Below are positions 23,305 through 31,230 of a stretch of DNA of 52,535 nucleotides, piece by piece. The stretch spans positions 1 to 52,535 of the forward strand of contig JASHQH010000123.1 in assembly GCA_030037635.1 (NCBI GenBank). Direction: 5' to 3'. Origin of the DNA: Acidobacteriaceae bacterium (GTDB lineage: Bacteria > Acidobacteriota > Terriglobia > Terriglobales > Acidobacteriaceae). The position numbers and the translations under genes are program-made. Within the stretch, counting starts at the first letter, position 1. Each line of letters starts with the position of its first letter. The notes beneath the pieces are model-generated. The model did not search any database. It was not told the DNA's origin and saw only the letters and a program-made list of their open reading frames with translations.

Positions 23305-24276
23305 TCACCAACCTAAAACATGCGCAAAGACCAGCGGCGCCACAATGCTGGCGTCGCTTTCGATAATGAACTTCGGCGTCTTCTCGCCCAGCTTGCCCCA
23401 CGTGATCTTTTCGTTGGGCACCGCTCCCGAGTAGGACCCGTAGCTCGTCGTCGAGTCGGAAATCTGGCAGAAGTATGCCCACAGCGGCACGTTCTCGCGT
23501 TGCAAATCCTGGTGCAGCATGGGCACCACGCAGATGGGAAAGTCGCCCGCAATGCCGCCGCCAATCTGGAAGAATCCCAGCGGCGTCTTCGCAGTCGTCT
23601 CCGTGTACCACTCGGCCAGCTCCATCATGTACTCGATTCCCGTGCGCACCGTGTGCACCTTCTTCACGTCTCCGCTGATGCAGTGCCCCGCGTACATGTT
23701 GCCCAGCGTCGCATCCTCCCACCCCGGCACAAACATGGGGAGATTCTTCCTGGCCGCCGCCAGCAGCCAGCTGTCCTTGGGATCGATCTGGTAGCTCTTC
23801 TCCAGCTTTCCCGCGCACAGAATCTTGTACATGAACTGGTGCGGAAACCACCGCTCACCGGCCTTGTCGGCCTTTACCCACTCTTCCAGAACCGCCCGCT
23901 CGATGCGCCGCATGGCCTCCTCTTCAGGAATGCACGTGTCGGTCACGCGGTTCATGTGCCGCTTCAGCAGCGCGGCCTCGTCGGCCGGTGTCAGGTCGCG
24001 GTAATTGGGCACGCGCTGGTAGTAGTCATGCGCCACCAGGTTGAACACGTCCTCTTCAAGGTTCGCGCCCGTGCAGCAGATGCCGTGAATCTTGTCCTGC
24101 CGGATCATCTCCGCCAGGCTCAAACCCAGCTCCGCCGTGCTCATCGCGCCGGCAATGGTCACAAACATCTTGCCGCCGCCGGCCAGGTGCTGGTTGTACC
24201 CTTCTGCCGCATCCACCAGCGCCGCCGCGTTGAAGTGCCTGTAGTGATGCTTGATGAAGTCCGTTATGTGTCCCAT
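23305..24276 (-). CDS. Deoxyhypusine synthase-like protein
   Basis: 323 residues. The fold signature of deoxyhypusine synthase is clear: FVTIAGAMSTAELGLSLAEMIR near 35, GICCTGANLEEDVFNLVAHDYY near 60, GGGIAGDFPICVVPML near 240, DSTTSYGSYSGA, and WGKL at 293-296. Lys295 matches the lysine that forms the enzyme intermediate in the human protein. Eukaryotic and archaeal enzymes modify eIF5A from spermidine; bacteria lack eIF5A, and bacterial homologues are thought to act on polyamines (homospermidine-type chemistry) or on unknown substrates. The ATG at 24276 has GGAGAG six bases upstream. It lies just after kduI on the same strand, but a functional link is not evident. Confidence 0.85.
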   Translation of the reverse strand: MGHITDFIKHHYRHFNAAALVDAAEGYNQHLAGGGKMFVTIAGAMSTAELGLSLAEMIRQDKIHGICCTGANLEEDVFNLVAHDYYQRVPNYRDLTPADEAALLKRHMNRVTDTCIPEEEAMRRIERAVLEEWVKADKAGERWFPHQFMYKILCAGKLEKSYQIDPKDSWLLAAARKNLPMFVPGWEDATLGNMYAGHCISGDVKKVHTVRTGIEYMMELAEWYTETTAKTPLGFFQIGGGIAGDFPICVVPMLHQDLQRENVPLWAYFCQISDSTTSYGSYSGAVPNEKITWGKLGEKTPKFIIESDASIVAPLVFAHVLGW

Positions 24277-24379
24277 CGTTCTCTCCAATTTCTCAACCTA
24301 ACACAGCAAATTCGCTGTCCTGTGAATCGCGCGGAGTCCCACGGAATCAAGGCAAATATGGACTCGCGGAGCGGACTTG

Positions 24380-25210
24380 CTACCGCAGGGATGGGACGGG
24401 CGCGGGGTCCATATCGGCGTAGTCCTGATTTTCGCCTCCCATGCCCCAGCAGAAACTGTAGGCGCGCGTGCCCACGCCGGCGTGAATCGACCATCCGGGA
24501 GAGATGACGATGCCCTTGTCGGCCATCACAATGTGGCGGGTTTCGGCGGGAGGCCCCATGAAATGCATCACGCACGCATCGGCGGCAAGGTTGAAGTACA
24601 TGTAAATCTCGGAACGGCGCATGTGCGTATGCGGAGGCATGGTGTTCCAGTTGCTGCCCGTGGCCAGGTGCGTGACGCCCATGACGAGCTGGCAACTGCG
24701 CGCGCCTTCAAGGTGGATGTACTTGCAGATGGTCCGCTTGTTGCAGGTCTCAAGGCTGCCGAGCTCGGTGGGACTGGCTTCCTGCTTGCGCACCAGCGCC
24801 ACGGGAAAGACGGCGTGCGCAGGATAGCTGAGGAGATAGAAGATGGCGGGGGCGTTTTTATCTTTTGAGGCGAAACTGACCTCGGCGTTGCCGCGGCCGA
24901 TGTAGACGACGTCGAGATTGCCAACTTCGTAGGATTTGCCCTGGACCTTGATGACGCCGGGACCGCCGATATTGAGGGCGCCCAGCTCGCGGCGCTCAGT
25001 GAAGTACGCGGCGCGAAGCTCAGGATAGGTGGGCAGAACGAGAGGCGCGCCGGCCGGTGCGGCGAAGCCGGCGACGGCGCGATCGAGATCGACGTAATTG
25101 AGTTGGATTTTGCCGGGCTCATAAAGCACATCGAGCAGGAAGGTTTCGCGGAGCTCGCCGGTGGTCATGCGCGGGTAGCGCACGGGATCGGCCATCAATA
25201 TGGTTTTCAT
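24380..25210 (-). CDS. kduI: 5-keto-4-deoxyuronate isomerase
   Basis: 276 residues, full length. The zinc ligands of E. coli KduI (H196, H198, E203, H245) appear two positions earlier as H194, H196, E201 (PPHTHMRRSE) and H243 (PGWSIHAG). It isomerises 5-keto-4-deoxyuronate, the product of unsaturated uronate released by GH105 or GH88 enzymes, to 2,5-diketo-3-deoxygluconate, which KduD reduces. kduD lies in the same locus at 33934. AGGAG precedes the ATG. A FadR-type half-palindrome lies about 200 bases upstream at 25413. Confidence 0.95.
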   Translation of the reverse strand: MKTILMADPVRYPRMTTGELRETFLLDVLYEPGKIQLNYVDLDRAVAGFAAPAGAPLVLPTYPELRAAYFTERRELGALNIGGPGVIKVQGKSYEVGNLDVVYIGRGNAEVSFASKDKNAPAIFYLLSYPAHAVFPVALVRKQEASPTELGSLETCNKRTICKYIHLEGARSCQLVMGVTHLATGSNWNTMPPHTHMRRSEIYMYFNLAADACVMHFMGPPAETRHIVMADKGIVISPGWSIHAGVGTRAYSFCWGMGGENQDYADMDPAPVPSLR

Positions 25211-25280
25211 GGTTTCTCCTGCAAGCAGTGCCGTGCTCAAGCGGGCAGCCTGAATCAAAATTCCTGCATTAGAACGGAAC

Positions 25281-25340
25281 TGTCATCCTGAGTGCAGTCC
25301 GCCGCAACGGCCGACGAAGTCGAAGGATCTGCGGTTGCTT
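25281..25340. repeat. CATCCTGAG...GAAGGATCTGCGGTTG dispersed repeat
   Basis: A copy of a dispersed element beginning TCATCCTGAG and ending GAAGGATCTGCGGTTG, with a hairpin-prone centre. Inverse or partial copies lie at about 27680-27712, 32563-32630, 40283-40350 and 52118-52145. It lies between kduI and the GH105 gene end. Confidence 0.55.
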
Positions 25341-25412
25341 TTCAACGCGTTAAATGGCCGGCGCTCATGATCGCCGCACCTCAATTTTACTGCGCGGGCG
25401 GCGCGTGCCGTC

Positions 25413-25423
25413 TGGTCAGATCG
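25413..25423. promoter_or_regulatory. Candidate FadR-type operator upstream of kduI
   Basis: TGGTCAGATCG resembles the TGGTCCGACCT palindrome in the regulator/uxaC intergenic region. The right half is imperfect (GATC instead of GACC), so this is the weakest of the four sites. It lies in the 396-base gap between the GH105 gene and kduI, which otherwise holds only dispersed repeats. Confidence 0.35.
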
Positions 25424-25572
25424 CGCTTGCAGCCCCGCAACTAAGTGTGGATCGCGCGTAAGCCAACCGCAACACGTGGACTGACCACTTGAACCTATTC
25501 ATGTAAAGGCGCGGGGCGGTGCCGTCAACCGAGCTCGCTCGATCACAGACCTCAACTCACCACAACCGGGGT

Positions 25573-25601
25573 GCCCCATCCAAGCTTCGCTTGGGTGGGG
25601 T
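25573..25601. repeat. GTGCCCCATCC hairpin repeat
   Basis: CCCCATCCAAGC pairs with GCTTGGGTGGGG (12 base pairs, one G-T) around a three-base loop. It sits directly after the GH105 stop codon on the minus strand and could end that transcript. Confidence 0.6.
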
Positions 25602-25606
25602 TCAGC

Positions 25607-27604
25607 TCAGGGTTGCGACTTTTCAAACACTGACCGCGGTTTCTCCAGCTCCCGCACCGGTGGCGCCTGCTCGAGAATCCACCGTACAAATTCCTTGCCC
25701 GCGGCGTAGTTGTCGTACATGGCCGGGAGCTTGCGCCCGTCGGTGTACTCGTCGTAAAGCCAGGGGTCGGTCATGGCCACGACGGTGCCCTTGCCGTATT
25801 TGGCCGTGGCCATATAAACATCGTTACCCTCTTCCAGCACGGAGCGAGCCGGCTGGCTCGACGAGATGGTGCAAACATCCTTCACGAAAATCGTGTGGGG
25901 GTGGTGGAAGACCGGCCCTTTGCCGTCAATGTCGATTCTTCCCTGTTCCCAATTGGTTCCAATGACGTGCTTGCGCAGAATGCTGTTAAAGTGAATGCCG
26001 AATCTTTCGCTGATGACGTTGAAGTGGTCGAGGTCGGCGAACGAGGTGTCGTTCTCCATGATCACGAGCACGCCGCCGGTTCTGACCCATTCCGCGAGCT
26101 GCGTGGCATCTTCGGCGTTGGCAAAGTGCGCCTTGGGGTTCTTGTCGAGGTTGTCGGGCGAGGCGATCACATAAACGTCGGCGCCCTTCAGGTTGGCCAG
26201 AGTGGGTTCGGCGTCGAGCTCGCTGGTTCGCGCGCCGAATTCGCGAAAGAGATGGCCGAAGAGCCCGTAGCCGGGGTTGTCCCACGTGTCCCATTTGTAG
26301 TGGAAGTAGACCTGATGGCCGAGGGCGTCAGTACGTTGCTGTGAGTTGAACCATCCGTCGACGGCGACGGTGAGGCCGCGGGCGAGAGTGGACTCCGGCG
26401 CATATTCCATCTCCGTGCTGGCCAGCAGAAACGCGCCCACGCCCTTGGGATCGTTGCTGACGACTTTCTCGCCGATGTAATAGGCGTAACTGCCGTCACG
26501 ATAGGGTTCGCCGCCGAGGCCGGATGCCTTGACGGTGCCGCCGAAAGTGAAACCTGAATCGGGAACGAAGTAAGCGAAATGCGCGAGGATGCCTTTATAG
26601 CCGCGCTCGGCCACGCTCATAAGCCCGTTCGGGCGATTGTTGGGCAGGTAACCGCGGCGTACGCCCTTGGCCAGCGCATAAACAAACATGCAGGCGGAGG
26701 ATGACTCGAAATAATTTCCCTTCTCGCCGGGCTTGTTCATCATCGTGTACCAGAGTCCAGTGTTTTTGTCCTGGAAGCGCGCCACGGCCGCGGCTTCGCG
26801 CCGAAGGATAGAGATGAGCCTGGCGCGCCCGGGTTCGTCCTCAGGGTAGTAATCGAGCGCATCGACGAGCGCCATCATGTACCAGCCCATGCCCCGCGCC
26901 CAGATTTGCGATGAGTCGCCGGTTTGCGGGTTGGCCCAGCGCTCCCGCTTCGACGCGTCCCAGCCGTGATAGAGCAGACCGGTCTTGGGGTCGCGCGCGT
27001 GCTCCTCCATCAGGACGAATTGACGCGTGATGTCGGCGAATTCCTCAGGATGGTGCGAAAGGGCCGCGTATTGCGCACGGAAGGGTTCGGCCATGTAGAG
27101 ACCGTCGAGCCACATCTGGTTGGGATAGCGCTGCTTGTGCCAGTAGCCGCCCTCGGTGTTGCGGGGCTGCCGGGCAAGCTGGTCCCACAGGAAGGTTGCG
27201 GCGGCGAGATAGCGCTTGTCGAGCGTGACGCCGTAGAGGAAAAGAAGCTGGCGGCCGAGGAGGATGTTGTCGAGCTGATGCTCTTCGGGCTTGAGCGTGG
27301 GGATGGAGCCGTCGGGAGCGAGAAGCGCATCGACCGAAGCTTTGATGTAGTTGAAGCAGCGGGGATCGACGGTCGAGAGCCAGGCGGCGTCCATGCCGTC
27401 GAGGAGCGTGCCCAGCTCGTAGTTCCAGGTGGACGGCGAGCTGGGCGAGAGTCGGCCGTCGGGCCAGCGCGAGATGGCGGCGTCGGCGGCGCGTTGCGCC
27501 CAGACGCGTTGCGCCCAGAGCTGGTCGGCGGCGCGAGCGCCCGCGGGCCCGCCAAGAGTTGCGGCAAGAGCGAGAAGAGCAACGAAGCCGCGATTGAATT
27601 TCAT
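25607..27604 (-). CDS. GH105-type unsaturated glucuronyl/rhamnogalacturonyl hydrolase with C-terminal GATase-like domain
   Basis: 665 residues with a signal peptide (FVALLALAATLGG). Residues 30-400 form an alpha6/alpha6 barrel of GH105/GH88 type: TWNYELGTLLDGMDAAW near 60, MWLDGLYM with Asp167 matching the catalytic aspartate of YteR, and RGMGWYMMALVDALDYYP. Such enzymes hydrate the double bond of unsaturated uronic acids left by lyases and release 5-keto-4-deoxyuronate for KduI. Residues from about 460 on (ADVYVIASPDNLDKNP, EWVRTGGVLVIMENDT, GKGTVVAMTDPWLYDEY) look like a class-I-glutaminase or ThuA/DUF4350-type fold, probably a non-catalytic accessory domain. Secreted, and in a probable operon with the esterase and regulator. 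Confidence 0.86.
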   Translation of the reverse strand: MKFNRGFVALLALAATLGGPAGARAADQLWAQRVWAQRAADAAISRWPDGRLSPSSPSTWNYELGTLLDGMDAAWLSTVDPRCFNYIKASVDALLAPDGSIPTLKPEEHQLDNILLGRQLLFLYGVTLDKRYLAAATFLWDQLARQPRNTEGGYWHKQRYPNQMWLDGLYMAEPFRAQYAALSHHPEEFADITRQFVLMEEHARDPKTGLLYHGWDASKRERWANPQTGDSSQIWARGMGWYMMALVDALDYYPEDEPGRARLISILRREAAAVARFQDKNTGLWYTMMNKPGEKGNYFESSSACMFVYALAKGVRRGYLPNNRPNGLMSVAERGYKGILAHFAYFVPDSGFTFGGTVKASGLGGEPYRDGSYAYYIGEKVVSNDPKGVGAFLLASTEMEYAPESTLARGLTVAVDGWFNSQQRTDALGHQVYFHYKWDTWDNPGYGLFGHLFREFGARTSELDAEPTLANLKGADVYVIASPDNLDKNPKAHFANAEDATQLAEWVRTGGVLVIMENDTSFADLDHFNVISERFGIHFNSILRKHVIGTNWEQGRIDIDGKGPVFHHPHTIFVKDVCTISSSQPARSVLEEGNDVYMATAKYGKGTVVAMTDPWLYDEYTDGRKLPAMYDNYAAGKEFVRWILEQAPPVRELEKPRSVFEKSQP

Positions 27605-27741
27605 GTCAGTTTCTCAATGCGCCTTCGCGCCGAAGCCACTATACGCAGGGCGGCGCGATGAGGACAAATCGACGTGTGCGGGTGCGGACCCTTCGGCTTC
27701 GCTCAGGGCAGGCTGCACAACAGCCGGCAAGGATACCGGCG

Positions 27742-28764
27742 TTACCAATGCGCGGCCGAAGTGGAAGGCGCCGCGGCGGGATACGGAATCCAGCCGTTGA
27801 GGCGCAGCCAGTTTTCGAGCAGGATGGGCCAGCCGGCGAGTTCGGGCCATGATTGGCCGAGGGCGGTGCCGTGGGGGCCCTGCTGGAAGACGTGCATCTC
27901 GGCGGGAACGCCTGCGCGGATCAGCGCGGCGTAGAAAGTGACGGTGCTCAGCGGAGGCACGCCCTGGTCCCCGGAGGTGGAGAACAAAAAGAAGGGCGGC
28001 GTTTGCGCCGTGACGTGCTTCTCAGGGGATACCTCGTCGAGCAGTTGCTGGGTGGGTTTTTCGCCCAGCAGAGTGCTCAGAGTGCCGGGCTTGGCGATGC
28101 CCGGCAGCAGCGTGAGAACGCCATAGGAGCTGATAACAAAGTCGGGACGGTCGCTGACGCGTTCGATGGGATCGGCGGCCTGGGGATTGCCGGCATCGAA
28201 GTGCGTGCCCACCATGCCGGCCAGATGCCCGCCTGCGGAGAATCCCCACATGCCGATGCGATCGGCAGCGATATCGAAGTCTTTGGCGTGGAAGCGCACC
28301 CAGCGCACGGAGCGATAGCCATCCAGCAGCGGCGCGGGATAGTGATAGCGCGGCGAGAGCCGGTAGGTGAGGACGAAGGCGGTGATGCCGCGCAGATTCA
28401 GCCACTCGGCGATGCGGATGCCCTCTTTTTCGTAGGCCAGATGCGTGTAGCCGCCGCCGGGGCAGACGACCACGGCGGTGTGCGGTCCGGCACCGTATCC
28501 GGAGAAGATTTCGAGCCGAGGCTTGTCCTGCTCCTCGTTGCCAACGGCGAGCGGCGCCCCGTCGGGCCAGAGCAATTCGATCTGGCCATGCGGCAGGTCT
28601 TGATCGGGCGGATTGGTTTCGGCGGCGTTTGCCGCGGCAGAGGGGGTTTGCGGCGCAGCCGGGGCTTGCGCGCGCGAGCCCGTGCACACAAGAAGTAAGG
28701 CAATTACCCCGATGGCACGGGAGGTAATGGCTGAAACACAGATTCTTCTCTTTGGAAACGTCAA
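27742..28764 (-). CDS. Secreted carbohydrate esterase of the alpha/beta-hydrolase fold
   Basis: 340 residues from a TTG at 28764, chosen because GGAG lies six bases upstream and it gives a proper signal peptide (KRR, then IGVIALLLVCTG); the open frame begins 37 codons earlier but overlaps the regulator gene. Triad: Ser176 in GFSAGGHLAG, Asp266 in STSGDQGVPP and His298 in QGPHGTALG. The oxyanion segment CPGGGYTHLA near 101 is typical of acetyl-esterase/xylan or pectin acetylesterase-like proteins of this fold. In this locus, de-esterification of acetylated pectin is the likely role. It is flanked by the regulator (upstream) and GH105 (downstream) on the same strand. Confidence 0.83.
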   Translation of the reverse strand: MTFPKRRICVSAITSRAIGVIALLLVCTGSRAQAPAAPQTPSAAANAAETNPPDQDLPHGQIELLWPDGAPLAVGNEEQDKPRLEIFSGYGAGPHTAVVVCPGGGYTHLAYEKEGIRIAEWLNLRGITAFVLTYRLSPRYHYPAPLLDGYRSVRWVRFHAKDFDIAADRIGMWGFSAGGHLAGMVGTHFDAGNPQAADPIERVSDRPDFVISSYGVLTLLPGIAKPGTLSTLLGEKPTQQLLDEVSPEKHVTAQTPPFFLFSTSGDQGVPPLSTVTFYAALIRAGVPAEMHVFQQGPHGTALGQSWPELAGWPILLENWLRLNGWIPYPAAAPSTSAAHW

Positions 28765-28807
28765 GAAAGACTCCAATGGCGGCGAGGGCGCCGGAATTTC
28801 GTTGCGA

Positions 28808-29584
28808 TCAAGCTGGAACGGCCGCAGCCGGGGCTGAGCGCACCCGCTTGGCTTTTGAGGCGGCCGGCGAACCACGGCGGTCCGTGGGCCGTTCCATACC
28901 CTGGGCCACCTGCGCCATGCGCAAGTGCTGCTCCATCAGGTTGTGAGCTTCCTTGGCGTTGTGGGCCCGGATGGCGCGGTAGATCTTGCGATGCATCTCG
29001 GCCGATTCGCGCAGGTCAGTGGAGCGTTCCACAGTTTTGCGGCGGCTGTCGTAAAGCGCCGACGTGATGGTCTCGATGATCGCGGCCAGGATGGGATTGC
29101 CGGAAGCCTGGGAAATGACGCGATGGAAGGTGAGGTCATGGATGAGATAGTCGGGTGGGGTGTTCATGGCGGCGAACATCTCAGCCACCTCCTCGGCCAG
29201 CGCAGTGTGGTGATCGGCCTTGCCGCGTTCGGCGGCTAGGGCAGCCAGGTGGCTCTCGAGGATGATGCGGGCCTCAAACATCTGCCAGGACTGAAAACCG
29301 TGGAGGGCGCCGATCAGGCTCAAGGAGGCTTTACCGAATTCGGGAGGGCCGTCGGCGACGAAAGTTCCCACGCCGTGGCGGATCTTCATGACTCCCATCG
29401 CCGCCAGGTAGCCAATGCCGGTGCGAAGGCTGGCACGGCTGATCTTGAGTGAACGCGCGAATTCGCGTTCGGGCGGAATCTTGTCGCCCGGCTGCAAGGT
29501 TCCGTTCTCGATCAGGGAACGGATGTGGTTAACCACCTGCATGGTTCGATGGGTATTTGGATCGTCCTGCCGCGCGCGCGCCAT
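28808..29584 (-). CDS. FadR-family (GntR, FCD domain) transcriptional regulator
   Basis: 258 residues. The winged helix covers residues 18-78 (VVNHIRSLIENGTLQPGDKIPPEREFA, then LKISRASLRTGIGYL and HGVGTFV). The all-helical FCD ligand domain follows, with D150/H154 in HDLTFHRVI and H198 in EMHRKIYRAI as likely metal ligands. FCD regulators respond to organic acids, including uronates (UxuR, ExuR). The start at 29584 gives AAGAGGG upstream; the open frame extends further without a ribosome binding site. It is divergent from uxaC, and a TGGT-N3-ACC palindrome in the intergenic region is its probable operator. It probably represses the whole uronate locus. Confidence 0.88.
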   Translation of the reverse strand: MARARQDDPNTHRTMQVVNHIRSLIENGTLQPGDKIPPEREFARSLKISRASLRTGIGYLAAMGVMKIRHGVGTFVADGPPEFGKASLSLIGALHGFQSWQMFEARIILESHLAALAAERGKADHHTALAEEVAEMFAAMNTPPDYLIHDLTFHRVISQASGNPILAAIIETITSALYDSRRKTVERSTDLRESAEMHRKIYRAIRAHNAKEAHNLMEQHLRMAQVAQGMERPTDRRGSPAASKAKRVRSAPAAAVPA

Positions 29585-29726
29585 AGAATCGGGAACCCTC
29601 TTTCGATCCTTGAGAATCAGGGTCAAAGCGAGATTATCACCGAAAAGCGGATTTGGATTGAAAAACTTGCACCCTTCCCGGCAGGGACGGCACACGGACG
29701 GCGCACACCAAAGGCGTGTATACTTC

Positions 29727-29737
29727 TGGTCCGACCT
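29727..29737. promoter_or_regulatory. FadR-type operator between the regulator and uxaC
   Basis: TGGTCCGACCT, within TCTGGTCCGACCTCT, close to the E. coli FadR operator form CTGGT-N2-GACCAG. GGTC-C-GACC is a perfect palindrome. A TATACT hexamer (29720-29725) precedes it, so the site would cover the start of the uxaC transcript. Related sites are at 25413, 36544 and 36575. Confidence 0.6.
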
Positions 29738-29781
29738 CTTTGTCTGCTTTGGAGGACGGAAGGATCAGCACGCGAGGTAGA

Positions 29782-31182
29782 ATGAATTCCATGCTGCTGA
29801 ACGAAGACCGTTTGTTTCCCGCTGAAGCCAGCACCCGCAAGATAGCCCGTTCCTTATATGAACACGTACATAATTTGCCCATCGTGAGCCCGCATGGGCA
29901 TACGCAGGCTTCATGGTTTGCCAAAGACGAGGCATTTCCCGACCCCGCGGCGCTGTTCGTCCAGCCCGATCATTACGTCTTTCGCATGCTTTACAGCCAG
30001 GGCGTTTCAATGGACGACCTGGAGATCGGCCAGCCCGTGGTGAAGGAGCCGCGCAAGGTGTGGCGGATCTTCGCCAGCCATTACTACCTGTTTCGCGGCA
30101 CACCCACCCGCATGTGGCTGGATTACGCCTTCGAGAAGCAGTTCGGGTTGAAGGAGCGGCTGAGCGAGAAAACCGCAGACCTGTATTTCGACAGCATTGC
30201 AGAGAAGCTGAAGACGCCCCAGTTCCGGCCGCGCGCCCTCTACGAGAAATTCAATATCGAAGTGCTGTCGACCACGGAGTCTGCCCTGGATCCGCTCAAA
30301 GACCACCAGGCGATTCGCGCCTCGGGATGGAAAGGGCGGATCATCCCCGCTTTCCGGCCCGATGCGGTAGTCGATCCCGAGTTCAAAGGATTTGCCGAGT
30401 CGATTGCCAAGCTGGGCGAGCAGAACGGCGAAGACACGTCGACGTGGAAAGGCTACCTGAACGCGCTGGCCAAGGCGCGGGCGCGGTTCAAGTCGCTGGG
30501 CTGCACATCGACCGACCACGGGCATCCTACCGCACAGACCGCGGACCTGACCGAAGGCGAGGCCGCGGCGCTGTTCAGCAAAATACGCGGCGGCAAGGCC
30601 GATGCGGCCGAACAGGAGCTGTTCCGGGCGCAGATGTTGACGGAAATGGCGCGCATGAGCGTCGAAGACGGCCTGGTGATGCAGATTCACCCGGGAGCTG
30701 TGCGCAACCACAACCGGCTGATCTACGAGAAGTACGGGCGCGACATGGGCGCGGATATTCCCGGGCCGACCGATTATGTGCACGCGCTGCGGCCGCTGTT
30801 GAAACGCTATGGCAACGAGAAGAACCTGACCATCATCCTGTTCATGCTGGACGAGTCGACCATCAGCCGCGAATTGGCGCCGCTGGCAGGCCACTATCCC
30901 TGCTTGCGCCTTGGTCCTCCGTGGTGGTTTCATGACAGTCCGGAGGGCATGATGCGCTTCCGCGAGTTGGCTACCGAGACGGCCGGCTTTTACAACACCG
31001 TGGGGTTCAACGACGACACGCGGGCGTTCTTATCCATTCCGGCGCGGCACGACGTGGCGCGGCGCATCGATTGCGCATTTTTGGCGCGGCTGGTGGCGGA
31101 ACACCGGCTCGACGAGGACGAAGCGTTCGAAGTGGCGCACGCTTTGACCTACGATCTGGTGAAGAAGGCGTACCGGCTGTGA
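29782..31182 (+). CDS. uxaC: Glucuronate/galacturonate isomerase
   Basis: 466 residues. It carries the family's N-terminal metal site motif (SPHGH, with H38 and H40), the LFVQPDHYVFRMLYSQG block near 63, FDSIAEKL, LSTTESALDPL, and near the end NTVGFNDDTRAFLSIPARHDVARR. UxaC converts D-galacturonate to tagaturonate and D-glucuronate to fructuronate, the first intracellular step after pectin hydrolysis. ATG 29782 has GAGGT five bases upstream; ATG 29791 is an alternative. First gene of a plus-strand operon with the LarA-like gene, uxaE and kduD. Confidence 0.92.
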   Translation: MNSMLLNEDRLFPAEASTRKIARSLYEHVHNLPIVSPHGHTQASWFAKDEAFPDPAALFVQPDHYVFRMLYSQGVSMDDLEIGQPVVKEPRKVWRIFASHYYLFRGTPTRMWLDYAFEKQFGLKERLSEKTADLYFDSIAEKLKTPQFRPRALYEKFNIEVLSTTESALDPLKDHQAIRASGWKGRIIPAFRPDAVVDPEFKGFAESIAKLGEQNGEDTSTWKGYLNALAKARARFKSLGCTSTDHGHPTAQTADLTEGEAAALFSKIRGGKADAAEQELFRAQMLTEMARMSVEDGLVMQIHPGAVRNHNRLIYEKYGRDMGADIPGPTDYVHALRPLLKRYGNEKNLTIILFMLDESTISRELAPLAGHYPCLRLGPPWWFHDSPEGMMRFRELATETAGFYNTVGFNDDTRAFLSIPARHDVARRIDCAFLARLVAEHRLDEDEAFEVAHALTYDLVKKAYRL

Positions 31183-31230
31183 GTGGCAGGTGACAGCGGT
31201 TGGGATCAGGTTTCAGACGGAGTTTGCGTT

